A DNA stretch of 64,000 nt. Origin: Cryomorphaceae bacterium. GTDB taxonomy: Bacteria > Bacteroidota > Bacteroidia > Flavobacteriales > Schleiferiaceae. The notes under the pieces are model-generated. The model had not been told where the DNA came from and searched no databases. It was given only the letters and a program-made list of their open reading frames with translations. The stretch is taken from contig JAFMBM010000001.1 in the NCBI GenBank assembly GCA_017858515.1, positions 62,001 to 126,000 of the forward strand. The letters are read 5' to 3'. This document shows positions 1 through 11,100 of this stretch, piece by piece; within the stretch, counting starts at the first letter, position 1; every line of letters starts with the position of its first letter. The translations under genes and the position numbers were made by a program.

Positions 1-348
1 ATGCCTTTTGCCTTCGAAACTTTGAAAATGCTTCAAAGAGATGGCCATCGTCTAATTCTTTGGACCTACCGTGTAAACAAGAGGCTACAAGATGCAGTCG
101 ATTTCTGTTTGGAAAATGGTATCGAATTTTACGCGGTGAACAAAGGATTTCCAGAGGAAGATCTAAATCATCCAGAAACGGGTAGAAAAATTCACGCAGA
201 TCTGTTTATTGACGACCGCAATTTTAATGGATTTCCAGGTTGGGGTGAGATTTATCAAAATTTAAGTGGACAAGATTCCTCTAGAGAGCAGATGAACAAG
301 GACTTCGGTGCAAAGAAGAGAAAAGGACTATTTAGATTTGGTAGATGA
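1..348 (+). CDS. HAD-like hydrolase, BT0820 type (5' truncated)
   Basis: The C-terminal part of a small HAD-superfamily hydrolase resembling the BT0820 family. The visible protein opens with MPFAFETLKMLQ and has LILWTYR (HAD motif II region) and LFIDDRN (the acidic motif near the C-terminus). The DFDGT nucleophile motif of this family normally lies just upstream of PFAFETLK and is missing, so the Met at base 1 is probably internal and the true start is outside the window. The substrate is unknown; the family is related to small-molecule phosphatases. The gene ends in an ATGA overlap with map, suggesting co-transcription and translational coupling. Confidence 0.8.
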   Translation: MPFAFETLKMLQRDGHRLILWTYRVNKRLQDAVDFCLENGIEFYAVNKGFPEEDLNHPETGRKIHADLFIDDRNFNGFPGWGEIYQNLSGQDSSREQMNKDFGAKKRKGLFRFGR

Positions 349-1130
349 TTCGATATAAGTCGTTAGAAGAAATTGAGATAATGCGTGAAAGCGCGATGTT
401 GGTTAGTGAGACTTTAGGGATGCTAGCGGCAGAGGTAAAGCCTGGAGTGAGTCCGTTGGCGCTAGATGCCCTTGCAGAACAATTTATTAGAGATCACAAT
501 GCGGTGCCTGGTTTCCTAGGTCTGTATGATTGTCCGAACACCCTTCTCACCTCTGTAAATGAGCAGGTAGTACATGGTATTCCAACCGATAGACCTTTGG
601 AAGAAGGCGATATTGTTTCCATAGATTGTGGAGTGTTCAAGAATGGTTTTTACGGAGATCAGGCTTTTACCTTTATGGTTGGAAAGGTTTCAGACGAGGT
701 TTTTGCACTTTTAAAAACTACCTATGAAGCCCTTTATCTCGGTTTAGCAGAGTTAAAAGTGGGAAACAGAATTGGTGATATAGGCAATGCCATCGAAACC
801 TATGCTACTTCTAAAGGATATGGAGTTGTGAAAGAGTTGGTTGGTCATGGACTGGGGCAACAGCTACATGAAGAACCTCAGGTTCCCAATTTTGGAAAAC
901 GTGGAAAGGGGAAGAAAATTCAAGAGGGATTAGTCGTAGCAATTGAACCTATGATAAATATGGGTACCCATCGTGTAAAACAACTGAAAGATGGATGGAC
1001 AATTGTTACCCATGATGGTAAACCCAGCGCGCACTATGAGCACGATGTGGCCGTGGTGAATGGTCTGCCAGAGATTCTCTCTTCCTTTGAACCTGTTTTT
1101 AGAGTGACAGGAAATCCATTTGGATCATAA
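345..1130 (+). CDS. map: Type I methionine aminopeptidase
   Basis: Removes the N-terminal methionine from nascent cytoplasmic proteins. The 261-residue length is normal for the short bacterial type I enzyme. All five metal ligands of the pita-bread fold are visible: Asp94 in VSIDCG, Asp105 in FYGDQ, His168 in GHGLG, Glu201 in AIEPM and Glu232 in YEHDV. His77 in VVHGIP is the conserved substrate-side histidine. The ATG overlaps the stop of the upstream hydrolase by four bases (ATGA). The downstream methyltransferase starts one base after the map stop, so the three genes probably form one transcript ending at the hairpin near 1950. Confidence 0.96.
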   Translation: MIRYKSLEEIEIMRESAMLVSETLGMLAAEVKPGVSPLALDALAEQFIRDHNAVPGFLGLYDCPNTLLTSVNEQVVHGIPTDRPLEEGDIVSIDCGVFKNGFYGDQAFTFMVGKVSDEVFALLKTTYEALYLGLAELKVGNRIGDIGNAIETYATSKGYGVVKELVGHGLGQQLHEEPQVPNFGKRGKGKKIQEGLVVAIEPMINMGTHRVKQLKDGWTIVTHDGKPSAHYEHDVAVVNGLPEILSSFEPVFRVTGNPFGS

Positions 1131-1131
1131 T

Positions 1132-1902
1132 ATGGGGTCCAAAGTTTTTTCTTTTCTTCTCAATACTATTCCGAGGCCACTGCTTATTCGTTTGAGTTAT
1201 GTTTTTAAATACATAGCGCCTATTTTTTTAGCTGGAAACAACTTTGAGGATCCTATCGATGGTAAGAAATACAGAAAGTTGCTACCGTATGGCTATGGCG
1301 AAGTTCAAAGAGAAAACGCTTTATCTCCGTCTTCACATAGTTTAGAAAGGCACCGGTTAATGTGGCTTTATTTAAAAAGAGAAACGGATTTCTTTCACAA
1401 GAAGAGAAAGCTTTTACATATTGCGCCCGAGCAATGTTTTCTTCCTCTTTTTAGAAAAATGAAGAATTTGGATTATATCACTGCAGACCTTGTGTCGCCC
1501 ATCGCAGACGTAAAAATGGATGTGCAGAATATGCCTTTTGAGAATGAATCTTATGATGTGGTCTTTTGCAATCACGTTTTAGAACATGTTCCTGACGACA
1601 AAAAAGCATTGTCTGAAATATATAGAGTTTTAAGAAAAGATGGTTTTGGGATTATGCAAGTTCCTTTGCGTTCTGATTGGGCAAAAACCCTCGAAGATCC
1701 CACTATAACCGACCGAGAAGAGAGAATTCGTTTATTTGGCCAATATGATCATTTGAGAATGTATGGCCAAGATTATCCAGAGCGATTAGAGGAGTCAGGT
1801 TTCAAGGTAGAAACCTATGATATTTCAACTTACTTATCGGCAGAAGATTTTAGGAGATATGCTCTGCCAAAAGGTGAAATGTTATACGTAGTGCGTAAAT
1901 AG
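1132..1902 (+). CDS. Class I SAM-dependent methyltransferase
   Basis: A 256-residue methyltransferase of the Methyltransf_11 type. The SAM-binding fold is recognisable from ITADLVSP (end of strand 2), VKMDVQNMPF (motif II), SYDVVFCNHVLEHV (motif IV) and EIYRVLRKDGFGIMQVP (motif V). The N-terminal ~70 residues are hydrophobic and basic and lack a clear signal peptide. The substrate cannot be read from sequence. ATG at 1132 is preferred over an in-frame TTG at 1120 that would overlap map. The gene converges on dnaK across a shared bidirectional terminator. Confidence 0.82.
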   Translation: MGSKVFSFLLNTIPRPLLIRLSYVFKYIAPIFLAGNNFEDPIDGKKYRKLLPYGYGEVQRENALSPSSHSLERHRLMWLYLKRETDFFHKKRKLLHIAPEQCFLPLFRKMKNLDYITADLVSPIADVKMDVQNMPFENESYDVVFCNHVLEHVPDDKKALSEIYRVLRKDGFGIMQVPLRSDWAKTLEDPTITDREERIRLFGQYDHLRMYGQDYPERLEESGFKVETYDISTYLSAEDFRRYALPKGEMLYVVRK

Positions 1903-1931
1903 GCAGATCTTCCATAGAAACTAATAAAACC

Positions 1932-1965
1932 AAAAGAGGCTGCCTTATCGGGCAGCCTCTTTTTT
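1932..1965. terminator. Bidirectional Rho-independent terminator
   Basis: A perfect GC-rich stem (AGAGGCTGCC paired with GGCAGCCTCT, loop TTATC) is preceded by an A-run and followed by six T residues. It lies between the convergent methyltransferase and dnaK genes and can serve both strands. Confidence 0.9.
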
Positions 1966-1990
1966 ATTAATGAAAAGTCTAAATCAGAAT

Positions 1991-3895
1991 TTACTTCTCG
2001 TCATTCACCTCCTCGAAATCTACATCCGTAACGTCAGCAGATGAATCAGTTCCTGCACTTGGGCCTGCTTGTCCGGCTCCACCTTGGGCAGATTGTTGAG
2101 CTTTATACATTTCTTCTGAGGCATTTTTCCATGCTTCATTGATTTGTTCCATTGCGGCGTCAATTGCGCTTATTTCCTGACTGGCATGTGCCTTCTTTAA
2201 GGAGTCTAAGGCAGTTTCAATCGGAGCTTTTTTATCATCACTCAATTTGTCACCAAATTCAGACAATTGCTTTTCTGTTTGGAAAATCATAGAATCAGCA
2301 GCATTCAACTTATCTGCTTTCTCTTTTAGCTTTTTGTCTTCGTCAGCGTGAGCTTCTGCTTCTTGCTTCATTTTCTCAATTTCATCCTTAGAAAGTCCTG
2401 AGGAAGCTTCAATTCGTATGCTTTGTTCCTTACCTGTTGCCTTGTCTTTCGCTGAAACATTTAATATTCCATTGGCATCGATATCGAAAGTCACTTCAAT
2501 CTGAGGCACTCCTCTTGGGGAAGGTGGAATTCCATCTAAATGAAAACGGCCGATGGTCTTATTGTCTCTAGACATGGGACGCTCTCCTTGAAGGACATGA
2601 ATCTCTACAGTAGGTTGGTTGTCTGCAGCAGTAGAGAATACCTCGGATTTTTTGGTAGGAATGGTGGTATTGCTTTCGATTAACCGAGTCATAACGTTGC
2701 CCATAGTCTCAATTCCGAGAGAAAGTGGAGTAACATCTAACAACAATACATCCTTAACCTCTCCACTTAGAACACCTCCTTGAATGGCGGCTCCAATCGC
2801 TACTACCTCATCTGGATTAACCCCTTTAGAAGGCTCTTTTCCGAAGAATTTCTTAACGGCTTCTTGAATAGCCGGAATACGAGTAGATCCACCAACTAGA
2901 ATTACTTCATCTATATCGCTTGTACTTAAGCCAGATTTCTGCAATGCAGTACGGCATGGTTCTATAGTTCTATCAATTAAATCTTGAGCAAGCTTCTCAA
3001 ACTGAGCACGAGTTAGTGATTTAACTAAGTGCTTAGGTCCACTAGCCGTTGCGGTTATGTAGGGAAGGTTTATTTCGGTTGATGTGCCAGAAGACAACTC
3101 AATCTTTGCTTTCTCAGCGGCTTCCTTCAATCTTTGCAATGCCATAGCATCTGCACGTAAATCAATTCCCTCTTGGGTTTGAAACTCAGAGGCTAACCAA
3201 TCGATAATCTTTTGATCAAAATCGTCTCCTCCAAGATGCACGTCACCATCGGTTGCTTTTACCTCAAATACTCCATCTCCAAGCTCGAGAACAGAAACGT
3301 CATGTGTTCCACCTCCACAGTCGAAAACAACGATTTTTTCGTCTCTACCTTTTTTGTCGATGCCGTAAGCTAAAGCAGCGGCGGTAGGCTCATTAATGAT
3401 CCTCCTTACTTTAAGTCCTGCAATTTCACCGGCCTCCTTAGTAGCTTGACGTTCGGCGTCGTTGAAATAAGCGGGAACCGTAATAACAGCTTCAGTAACA
3501 CTTGTGCCTAAGTAATCTTCTGCTGTTTTCTTCATTTTTTGAAGAACCATAGCAGAAATTTCTTGAGGAGTATACATCCTGCCGTCAATTTCGATGCGTG
3601 GGGTGTTATTCTCACCCTTCACAACTTTGTACGGAACTCTACCTGCTTCTATGTTGGAATCTGAATAGTTCTTACCCATAAATCGCTTTATGGATGAAAT
3701 AGTCTTTGTTGGATTTGTAATGGCCTGACGCTTTGCTGGGTCGCCAATTTTTCTTTCTCCACCTTCAATAAAGGCGATAATGGATGGAGTGGTCCTGCGA
3801 CCTTCACTGTTTGGAATTACTACGGGTTCGTTACCTTCCATAACGGCAACACAAGAATTGGTCGTCCCTAAGTCTATTCCGATGATCTTACTCAT
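1991..3895 (-). CDS. dnaK: Molecular chaperone DnaK (Hsp70)
   Basis: ATP-dependent Hsp70 chaperone that folds and protects cytoplasmic proteins with DnaJ and GrpE. The 634-residue protein opens with the nucleotide-binding signature [17 protein letters not shown]. It has phosphate-2 motif [16 protein letters not shown], the adenosine-loop region [16 protein letters not shown], the linker [17 protein letters not shown], a beta-sandwich substrate-binding domain, and a helical lid ending in [11 protein letters not shown], the EEVD-like bacterial tail. The usual Asp-rich GGGT motif reads DCGGGTHD, a slight variant. No dnaJ or grpE is adjacent. No CIRCE element was seen upstream. Confidence 0.98.
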   Translation of the reverse strand: MSKIIGIDLGTTNSCVAVMEGNEPVVIPNSEGRRTTPSIIAFIEGGERKIGDPAKRQAITNPTKTISSIKRFMGKNYSDSNIEAGRVPYKVVKGENNTPRIEIDGRMYTPQEISAMVLQKMKKTAEDYLGTSVTEAVITVPAYFNDAERQATKEAGEIAGLKVRRIINEPTAAALAYGIDKKGRDEKIVVFDCGGGTHDVSVLELGDGVFEVKATDGDVHLGGDDFDQKIIDWLASEFQTQEGIDLRADAMALQRLKEAAEKAKIELSSGTSTEINLPYITATASGPKHLVKSLTRAQFEKLAQDLIDRTIEPCRTALQKSGLSTSDIDEVILVGGSTRIPAIQEAVKKFFGKEPSKGVNPDEVVAIGAAIQGGVLSGEVKDVLLLDVTPLSLGIETMGNVMTRLIESNTTIPTKKSEVFSTAADNQPTVEIHVLQGERPMSRDNKTIGRFHLDGIPPSPRGVPQIEVTFDIDANGILNVSAKDKATGKEQSIRIEASSGLSKDEIEKMKQEAEAHADEDKKLKEKADKLNAADSMIFQTEKQLSEFGDKLSDDKKAPIETALDSLKKAHASQEISAIDAAMEQINEAWKNASEEMYKAQQSAQGGAGQAGPSAGTDSSADVTDVDFEEVNDEK

Positions 3896-4013
3896 TCTAG
3901 TCGATTAATTTGCGGGTTTATACTCCCCAATTAGTCAACTGTTATGCCACAGGGTTTTTGGCTGTCAATCTGTTACTAGATACTTATTTATCTGACAAAC
4001 TGTCCTAAAAGAA

Positions 4014-5072
4014 TCAATTGCATTGTCCATTTCCTGTACAATAGCAAGTGTCTGCGCCAGAGGGAGAAAGGAAGATTCTTCCAAATTGAAGTTCGCAGCT
4101 AATGTCGTTTAATACCAGCTGCAGTAATCCAGTCTCCGTTAATTCTTTATTGTACCTACCATTTAATGCGCTACTAGCAAATAGGCCATATCCGCCTTCT
4201 ATATTGCTAAAATCAGGTCGCTCAGTCACAATGCCAGTGGGGGGTTGGTTTACGTTTATATACGTGTGCATGTCTTCCGTTCCAGCTCTTACCTCAAAGT
4301 CAATTCCAATGACAAATCGTCGCACATCTGCATCTGTAGGAATTTGACGTTTCCATCCTTCTAGAAGGGATTCTGTGGTGTACCCTGAAATAATACCAAC
4401 ACCACCATTCGTATTGATGGATTCTTTTGCAGGAAGGAAAAAACGGGCTTTGTGATAACTAACTAAGGATGGATTGTTGATGTTAAACTCTTTGTAGTTC
4501 AGAGAAATAACAGGTTGAAAGATTTTAGAATTTTCTTGAGAGGTATATTCAAATCCGTAATTAATAAACGGCTCGAGATTGATCTTCGCAACGGAACTGG
4601 GCCTGGTGATGTTTAAGCTATTGTTCAGAACAACAGTTTCGGAGCTAATAATAGCAGCGCCATCTCCCTTGTCAATACGCAGGCGGTAGCTGTAATTTGG
4701 ATCAATGGTTTCAAGTGTGCGGTAGAGGTGGTATCCATCGGTTGTAAAATAACCGTCATTGAGCTGTCTGCTTTGATCATCATAACTCAAAACAATTGTT
4801 TTCCGCACAACAGAACCATCCATCTCGTCCAAGAAAACGGAAAGAACTTGACTGTAATAAATGGAATCAGGACTTTGTGCACCGATTAAAATGTCGTCTG
4901 TTCCAAGCCAAGCTCGGTTAATACGTACCCATTGAGTGTCTTGGCTTTTGTCTAAGACACTAAAAGCTACCGTTATGTCCGTCCATTTATCATTGACGTC
5001 CAGAGTGTTGTCGCAAGAAATGAGCTGAAAAAAGGTGAGGACAATGAAGCCGTATTTTAAAAAATTCTGCAT
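4014..5072 (-). CDS. DUF4249-like outer-membrane lipoprotein
   Basis: A 352-residue predicted lipoprotein. From the ATG at 5072 the leader MQNFLKYGFIVLTFFQLISC ends in a lipobox-like LISC, and Cys20 would be lipidated. An in-frame upstream start at 5171 would bury this signal, so 5072 is chosen. The all-beta composition, the early tract about value pairs, and FSNIEGGYGLFASS near the C-terminus resemble the DUF4249 family of Bacteroidota lipoproteins, which often sit next to TonB receptors; none is adjacent here. The final residues are unusually Cys-rich (DTCYCTGNGQC). The function is unknown. The start is 61 bp from the divergent panB start. Confidence 0.7.
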   Translation of the reverse strand: MQNFLKYGFIVLTFFQLISCDNTLDVNDKWTDITVAFSVLDKSQDTQWVRINRAWLGTDDILIGAQSPDSIYYSQVLSVFLDEMDGSVVRKTIVLSYDDQSRQLNDGYFTTDGYHLYRTLETIDPNYSYRLRIDKGDGAAIISSETVVLNNSLNITRPSSVAKINLEPFINYGFEYTSQENSKIFQPVISLNYKEFNINNPSLVSYHKARFFLPAKESINTNGGVGIISGYTTESLLEGWKRQIPTDADVRRFVIGIDFEVRAGTEDMHTYINVNQPPTGIVTERPDFSNIEGGYGLFASSALNGRYNKELTETGLLQLVLNDISCELQFGRIFLSPSGADTCYCTGNGQCN

Positions 5073-5133
5073 GGGTAATATTGAGTACAACGACAAAGAT
5101 ATTGTATAGCTTTGGTAGACTTTGTTAAAACCT

Positions 5134-5952
5134 ATGTCAGCAGCAACGAAAGAGTTCAAAAAAGTTACCACCGCCTCGGTACAAGAGATGAAAAAGAGGG
5201 GCGAGAAAATAGCAATGTTAACGGCTTACGATTTCACGTTAGCTCGAATGGTGGACCAAGCGGGAGTGGATGTTATCCTCGTGGGCGATTCGGCCAGCAA
5301 TGTTATGGCAGGACATGAAACCACTCTTCCCATAACACTTAGTCAAATGATTTACCATGCATCTTCCGTAGTACGCGCGGTAGAAAGGGCTTTGGTTGTG
5401 GTGGATCTTCCTTTTGGTAGTTATCAAGGAAATTCTAAAGAGGCACTGAGCAGCGCCATCCGAATAATGAAAGAAAGCGGAGCTCATGCGGTGAAATTAG
5501 AAGGTGGAAGCGAAATCATTACTTCCGTTAAGCGCATACTTACGGCGGGAATTCCAGTGATGGGCCACTTGGGGCTAACTCCGCAAAGTATTTACAAATT
5601 TGGTACTTATACGGTTCGCGCAAAGGAGGAAGAAGAAGCAGAAAAACTAATCGAAGATGCTTTGCTTCTGGAAAGTACGGGGTGCTTTGCCATTGTTTTA
5701 GAGAAAATTCCAGCGAAGTTAGCTACACGTGTGGCCGCAGCAGTGCATATTCCTGTTATTGGCATTGGTGCCGGAAATGGTGTGGATGGTCAAGTCTTAG
5801 TCTTGCATGATATGCTGGGTATGACACATGAGTTTTCCCCAAGATTTCTTAGAAGATATTTGCATTTATATGAGAGTATAACAGGAGGTATTCGCCAGTA
5901 TTGTGAAGATGTGAAGAGTCTGAATTTCCCAAATGAATCTGAGCAATATTGA
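5134..5952 (+). CDS. panB: 3-methyl-2-oxobutanoate hydroxymethyltransferase
   Basis: First committed step of pantothenate synthesis: transfers a hydroxymethyl group from 5,10-methylene-THF to alpha-ketoisovalerate to give ketopantoate. The 272-residue length is normal. Family signatures visible are [28 protein letters not shown] (metal-binding Asp), [24 protein letters not shown], and [21 protein letters not shown] at 5134 (MSAATKEF) is preferred over TTG at 5122. The gene overlaps the downstream pseudouridine synthase by 20 bases, implying co-transcription. No panC or panD is nearby. Confidence 0.96.
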   Translation: MSAATKEFKKVTTASVQEMKKRGEKIAMLTAYDFTLARMVDQAGVDVILVGDSASNVMAGHETTLPITLSQMIYHASSVVRAVERALVVVDLPFGSYQGNSKEALSSAIRIMKESGAHAVKLEGGSEIITSVKRILTAGIPVMGHLGLTPQSIYKFGTYTVRAKEEEEAEKLIEDALLLESTGCFAIVLEKIPAKLATRVAAAVHIPVIGIGAGNGVDGQVLVLHDMLGMTHEFSPRFLRRYLHLYESITGGIRQYCEDVKSLNFPNESEQY

Positions 5953-6628
5953 TTCTTTAGAATCTCGTATTCTTTTTATCGATAACCATCTAATTGTTAT
6001 CAATAAGCTTCCAGGCGAGTTGGTTCAGGCCGATAAGACCGGAGATCAATGTTTGGCAGATTTAGTGAAGCTCTATTTAAAAGAGAAATTCAATAAACCT
6101 GGCGATGTTTACCTTGGATTATTGCATAGAATAGATCGGCCCGTTTCAGGTATTGTAGCTTTTGCCAGAACCAGTAAGGCCGCAGCGAGGCTTTCTCAGG
6201 CTATTCAAGATCGAAAGTGGCATAAGGAATATCACGCCATAACTCTTCCTTGGAAAGCGGAAGCTTTAGGTGTTTTGGAGCATTGGTTGAGAAAAGATGC
6301 TGCTAAGAATAAGTCTTTTGCTGTTTCTGAATCCGATTCGAATGGAAAAAGGGCCGTGCTTCACTTTCAACTTCTTAGACATTTAGATCGCTATTCTGTT
6401 ATGAAAATCATTCTAGAAACCGGTCGTCATCATCAGATTCGCTGTCAGTTATCCTTGGCGGGGTTTCCTATAAAAGGAGATCTAAAATACGGGGCAAAGA
6501 GATCCAATCCAGATTCAAGTATTTCACTTCATGCAAGAAGACTTGTCTTTGAGCATCCCGTGCAAAAAATTACTATCGATATTCAAGCAGATTATCCAGA
6601 ATATTGGCTTGATAAAGAAGCGAAATAG
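5933..6628 (+). CDS. RluA-family RNA pseudouridine synthase
   Basis: Isomerises specific uridines in rRNA or tRNA to pseudouridine. The catalytic Asp sits in [12 protein letters not shown] (around residue 67), the RluA-family signature. [17 protein letters not shown] at the N-terminus and [22 protein letters not shown] near residue 160 are the other family motifs. There is no N-terminal S4 domain, so this is the short RluA/TruC-like form; the target site is not predictable. The ATG lies 20 bases inside panB, in another frame. No recognised gene follows for about 390 bp. Confidence 0.92.
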   Translation: MNLSNIDSLESRILFIDNHLIVINKLPGELVQADKTGDQCLADLVKLYLKEKFNKPGDVYLGLLHRIDRPVSGIVAFARTSKAAARLSQAIQDRKWHKEYHAITLPWKAEALGVLEHWLRKDAAKNKSFAVSESDSNGKRAVLHFQLLRHLDRYSVMKIILETGRHHQIRCQLSLAGFPIKGDLKYGAKRSNPDSSISLHARRLVFEHPVQKITIDIQADYPEYWLDKEAK

Positions 6629-6942
6629 GTCTATAATTTTTAAAATACGTGATTCATTTTCGGTTATTTAGAATGAAAACTCCCATTGAATCACAATTTA
6701 TTTGGTGAATTTTATGTCAGGATTTCTTTCAGCAAGCTTAAAGATTCTCGTTTAAGCTTTTCGATTCCTACCTAGGGTTAGAATGAAAAAAACACATTGT
6801 TTATAGGGCTTTTCGCGCTCCATCAATACTCCCATTTTGAGACGAAGTCTATAAGATGGATAAATGTTAATTTTCTGTCATTCCTACCCTACAAAAGGCA
6901 GCCATCTGTTATGGTTAATTGAATGGCTTGATATGGGTATAT

Positions 6943-6971
6943 TTTGGTTTTCAATTAGTTCGGTAGTTTTG
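6943..6971 (+). promoter_or_regulatory. Bacteroidota-type promoter for the NHL/PKD gene
   Basis: TTTG at 6943-6946 is followed after 17 bases by TAGTTTTG at 6964-6971, a full match to the Bacteroidota -7 element TAnnTTTG. The start of the downstream gene is at 7018, giving a leader of about 40 bases. The rest of the 6629-7017 gap is AT-rich with no convincing gene. Confidence 0.55.
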
Positions 6972-7017
6972 AGTGATAAAAGTTGTTAACGTGCTCACTT
7001 GTTAAAAACCTTGTCCT

Positions 7018-8184
7018 ATGAGAAAATTTGATACTCTATTTATTGGCTTAAGTCTGCTCTTTGGAGGCGTTTCGCATGCACAGTCTATCTCTGTTGCTGC
7101 TACTCCAAGTTGCCAAGAAGAAGTACTTACAATAGACAATGCGAATCAGGTGATTGTTCAAGTTGACTGGCTGAAAGATGCGGTTAACTATTTCTCTGAA
7201 TCGGCCTATTTGCGAACGGATGGACTCTTAGTAGGCGGCGGTTCTCAAGGCGGATTGAAGAGTCAGATGCGTTTTCCACAAGATGTTGCCCATGACAATG
7301 CGGGAAGAACTTATGTTGTAGACAAGAATAACAACCGCGTGGTTCGATGGTCTCCAGGTGCTATTGAAGGGGTTGTAATCATCGGTGCAAACGGACCCGG
7401 TTCTGGTTTGGATCAATTGAGAAATCCACATGGCATCTATAGAACCAATAATGGAAGTTTATATATTGCTGACCGTCATAATCATAGGGTTGTCCGTTGG
7501 GATGAAGGAGCCGTTCAAGGTGTTGTGGTTGCTGGGGGAAATGGTGCTGGTCCGGACTTAGATCAATTAGACAATCCTACTTCGGTAGTAGTTGCAGCCA
7601 ATGGGGATGTGTATGTTTCAGATATGCGAAACGATCGTGTGATGAAATGGGCAGTAGGAGAGGTTGTAGGAGTTGTTGTAGCAGGTGGAAATGGACATGG
7701 CCAAGACGATAACCAACTCAGAGAGCCAATGGGGATTGCTCTCGATGCTGCAAACAATTTATTTGTCGCAGACAGGAAGAACAACCGCATTGTGAAGTGG
7801 GAGCCAGCCGCTACTAATGGATCTGTAGTAACAGGAGGATTAGTGGTAGGAACAGGTTTAATGGAGTTAAATAATCCAATGGATGTTCAGATCGATGCAG
7901 ACGACAATATGTACGTTGCAGATTATGGAAATCATAGAGTGTTGAAATACGCATCAGGAAATCCAGTAGGAAGTCTCATAACAGGTCAGTCTCAAGGAAA
8001 TTCTTTAGAGAAGTTGAGTTTTCCAACAGGTATATCAATAGATTCTCTAGATGGGGTCTATATCACAGACAGTTGGAATCATAGAACGGTTAAATGGGGG
8101 ATTCAACTCCCATCACTTACCTATTTAACGGACGGAGATGGCAGTTACTCAGCTTCTGTTACTTTAAGACCGGTGGAGGAGTAA
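7018..8184 (+). CDS. Giant NHL/PKD surface protein, N-terminal piece
   Basis: The N-terminal part of a secreted protein broken by a frameshift. A signal peptide (MRKFDTLFIGLSLLFGGVSHAQ) is followed by six NHL repeats at about residues 85-365, each with a [VI]-x-D-x-x-N-[HN]-R-[VI] core such as VVDKNNNRVVRW and IADRHNHRVVRW. Six repeats make a closed six-bladed beta-propeller. The last genuine residues are about SASVT; then three T bases at 8163-8165, where four are needed, throw the frame into RPVEE-stop. Restoring one T continues as TFKTGGGVITN in the frame of the next piece. Transcription is probably from the promoter at 6943. The likely role is cell-surface adhesion or binding, an inference from architecture only. 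Confidence 0.8.
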   Translation: MRKFDTLFIGLSLLFGGVSHAQSISVAATPSCQEEVLTIDNANQVIVQVDWLKDAVNYFSESAYLRTDGLLVGGGSQGGLKSQMRFPQDVAHDNAGRTYVVDKNNNRVVRWSPGAIEGVVIIGANGPGSGLDQLRNPHGIYRTNNGSLYIADRHNHRVVRWDEGAVQGVVVAGGNGAGPDLDQLDNPTSVVVAANGDVYVSDMRNDRVMKWAVGEVVGVVVAGGNGHGQDDNQLREPMGIALDAANNLFVADRKNNRIVKWEPAATNGSVVTGGLVVGTGLMELNNPMDVQIDADDNMYVADYGNHRVLKYASGNPVGSLITGQSQGNSLEKLSFPTGISIDSLDGVYITDSWNHRTVKWGIQLPSLTYLTDGDGSYSASVTLRPVEE

Positions 8185-11100
8185 TTACTAATTCTGTAAG
8201 CTATACCCGCATTCCTCTGCCTATATCAAGTTATACAAGTGTGCGTTCAAATATGGAATACACATTTACAAACGCATCAACGAATGCTACTTCCTATTTG
8301 TGGGAGTTTGGCGATGGCAATACTTCTACCGCTCAAGACCCAGTTCATAATTTCACCTATACAGGTACATATGAGGTTTGCTTAAATGCATACGATGCAT
8401 GTGGCCACGTTGATACCTATTGCGATACATATGTTATTGTTACAGACTATGCCTCTGCGCAGAATGACAGTCTTTATTTACATGAGGTATCATGGTGCAA
8501 TAATTCGCCTCTTGATATCCTCGGTGTAGAGCAACTACTTGTTCAGCAGACGAAGTGGTTCAGAGATGGAGCGCCTTTCCATACCAGTAATTTGAGCTAT
8601 GCAAGTTCAGGAACTAGAGTTGCTGGTAGCACTGGACAAGGAGGACAGAATTATCAGTTGCGTTTTCCTCAGCAAGTTCAAGTTGTTGGAAACAATATGT
8701 ACATAGTAGACAGGAACAACAACCGTATTGTTAAATGGGTAATTGGTGCCGGCTCAGGAACTGTGGTTGCGGGTGGAGTAAATCAAGGGCCTTTTGCAGC
8801 TATGAATCGATTGAGAGATCCTAGAACTGTAATAGCAGATAATGCAGGCAATATGTACATCTTGGATAGAAATAACCATCGTGTTTTATATTGGCCAGCA
8901 GGTGCTCCGGCCGCAACTCAGGTAGTTGCGGGTGGCAATGGCTCCGGTATCGCTCTAAACCAGCTCAAAGATCCTTCAGATATGGCAATCTACGATGGAG
9001 CACTCTATATTGCTGATGAAGACAATCATCGTATTGTTAAATGGGTGATTGGTGAAGCTCAGGGTACTCTCTTTGCAGGTCAAAGTGGTATTACGGGCGA
9101 TAGCTACGATTTATTCAACAATCCTGTAGGTATTGATGTAGATGCAGACGGTTCTGTTTACGTTGTAGACATGGAGAACAATCGCGTTTTACGATTCGAT
9201 CCAGGAGAAACAATGGGTGTTTTAGTTGCTGGAGGAAATGGAATTGGAATTGGTTTAAATCAATTGTGGAAGCCTTATGATGTTCAAGTGGATGCAGCCA
9301 AGAATATTTTCGTGGTAGACCGTGAGAACCATAGGATCATGAAGTACGAGCCTTTTGAAAAAGACGGTATCGTGGTAGCTGGAGGTAATGGCGAAGGAAA
9401 TGCAAACAATCAGTTCGATTTTCCTACAGGATTCTTTATTAAAGGCAATCGTATTTATGTTGCCGATAACAACAACCATAGAATAATGCGTTGGAATATC
9501 CATCTTCCAGCCATGTCTAAAGAAACGATAGAAACGGTACAGGGCGATGCAGACTATCATGTGGAAATTACCATGACAGATGGTACAACGCTAACCACCA
9601 ACACAGAGAACTTTACATATAATGTGGTCGTGGCAGATTATGCCTATTCGGTAAACAATCTTGACTTAACGGTTACCAATAACTCCATTCATGGCGAAAC
9701 CTATGCTTGGAATTTCGACGATGGTGCTTCTAGCACATTGGAAACTCCATCGCACCACTACAGATACAACGGCACCTATAATGTGTGCCTAACGACTACG
9801 GATTCATGCTCAAAGAGCGATGTGCATTGCGAATCGGTTGTTATCAATGCTCCTCTAAACATAGTGTTCGCCGCTGCTGATTTAGATCCACTTAACGTGG
9901 TTGCTGGTTGTGGTCAGAGAGCATTAACTGTTAGGGGGGTATTTGTAGCTTCAGACATTCAAAGTATCGATTGGAAGAGAGATGGAATTACTTACGCTAC
10001 GACAGGAGCGGGAGATTCTACTCATATAACAGATGGTACTGGTGATTATACTGCTGAAATAACCTTTGTAGATGCTACAACTTTAACCACTCCAACTATT
10101 CCTAACTATGTTCAAGATGTTGCTGTTTCAGCTGGATGGACCCACGTAGTTGCAGGAGCGGGCGATTTTAGAACGACTACTTTCACCAACACCTCTACGG
10201 CGAATACCACTTTCGTTTGGAACTTTGGAGATGCAACACCTACTTCAACGGATGCAAATCCAGTTCACGTCTATGCAAACCCAGGCACCTATAGCGTAAG
10301 CCTTACTGCAACAGACTCTTGTGGACTACAAGATGTAAGTACTCAGAATGTAACGATAGATACCTATGCTACGGCTTATGCTGCAGCAGCTTTGAGTATT
10401 CCTTCAAATAGAAGTTGCAATGGGCAAGTAACGATTTCAGTTTCTGGAATTTCCGACGCGAGCGATGTAAGTACAACGCAATGGTTTAAAGATGCGGTAA
10501 GCGAAGGAGCGGCTTCTGTTGGTTTAACAAGCCATTTAACCACAACGACCAATAACGATGAGGATGATTACACAGCCACTATAATCTTTACAGATGGTTC
10601 TACTTTAATTACAGGCTCTGAGAATTTTGAGCGTTATACTGCCTCGGCAGATTGGAGTCACTCGGTTGGAGTGGACAACGTGACGGTTAATTTTACGAAT
10701 GCCTCTATTGACGCAGTTAGTTATTCTTGGGATTTTGGAGATGGATCACCTATTTCTACAGACACTAATCCAGTACATGTCTATGCAATCGCAGGTCCCT
10801 ATACAGTAATTTTAACATCCACCGATGCTTGTGGCACAGATTATATTTCTGAACAACTAGTATTTACTATCCCTCTATCTACATTTTATTCAGCTACTAC
10901 TTTGAGTGTAGATGCTTATACTCTTTGCGATGACGATTTTACCCTAAGACTTAATGGAATATCGAATCCAAGTCATGTAGATTCAACTGTTTTCGGTTTG
11001 ACCTTTGCCCCTCTAGTGGATGGAATATCCTTAAGTGCAGTATTAGACGCATATTATACTCATCTTGGAAATAGTTATGTGGCTCATGTAGGTTTTATTG

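Noticed and set aside
3896-4013. Heat-shock promoter or CIRCE element upstream of dnaK
   Set aside because: No CIRCE inverted repeat and no TAnnTTTG element with proper spacing could be found in the gap.
4102-4347. Open frame antisense to the DUF4249-like lipoprotein gene
   Set aside because: Complete overlap with a well-supported gene on the other strand; typical antisense shadow.
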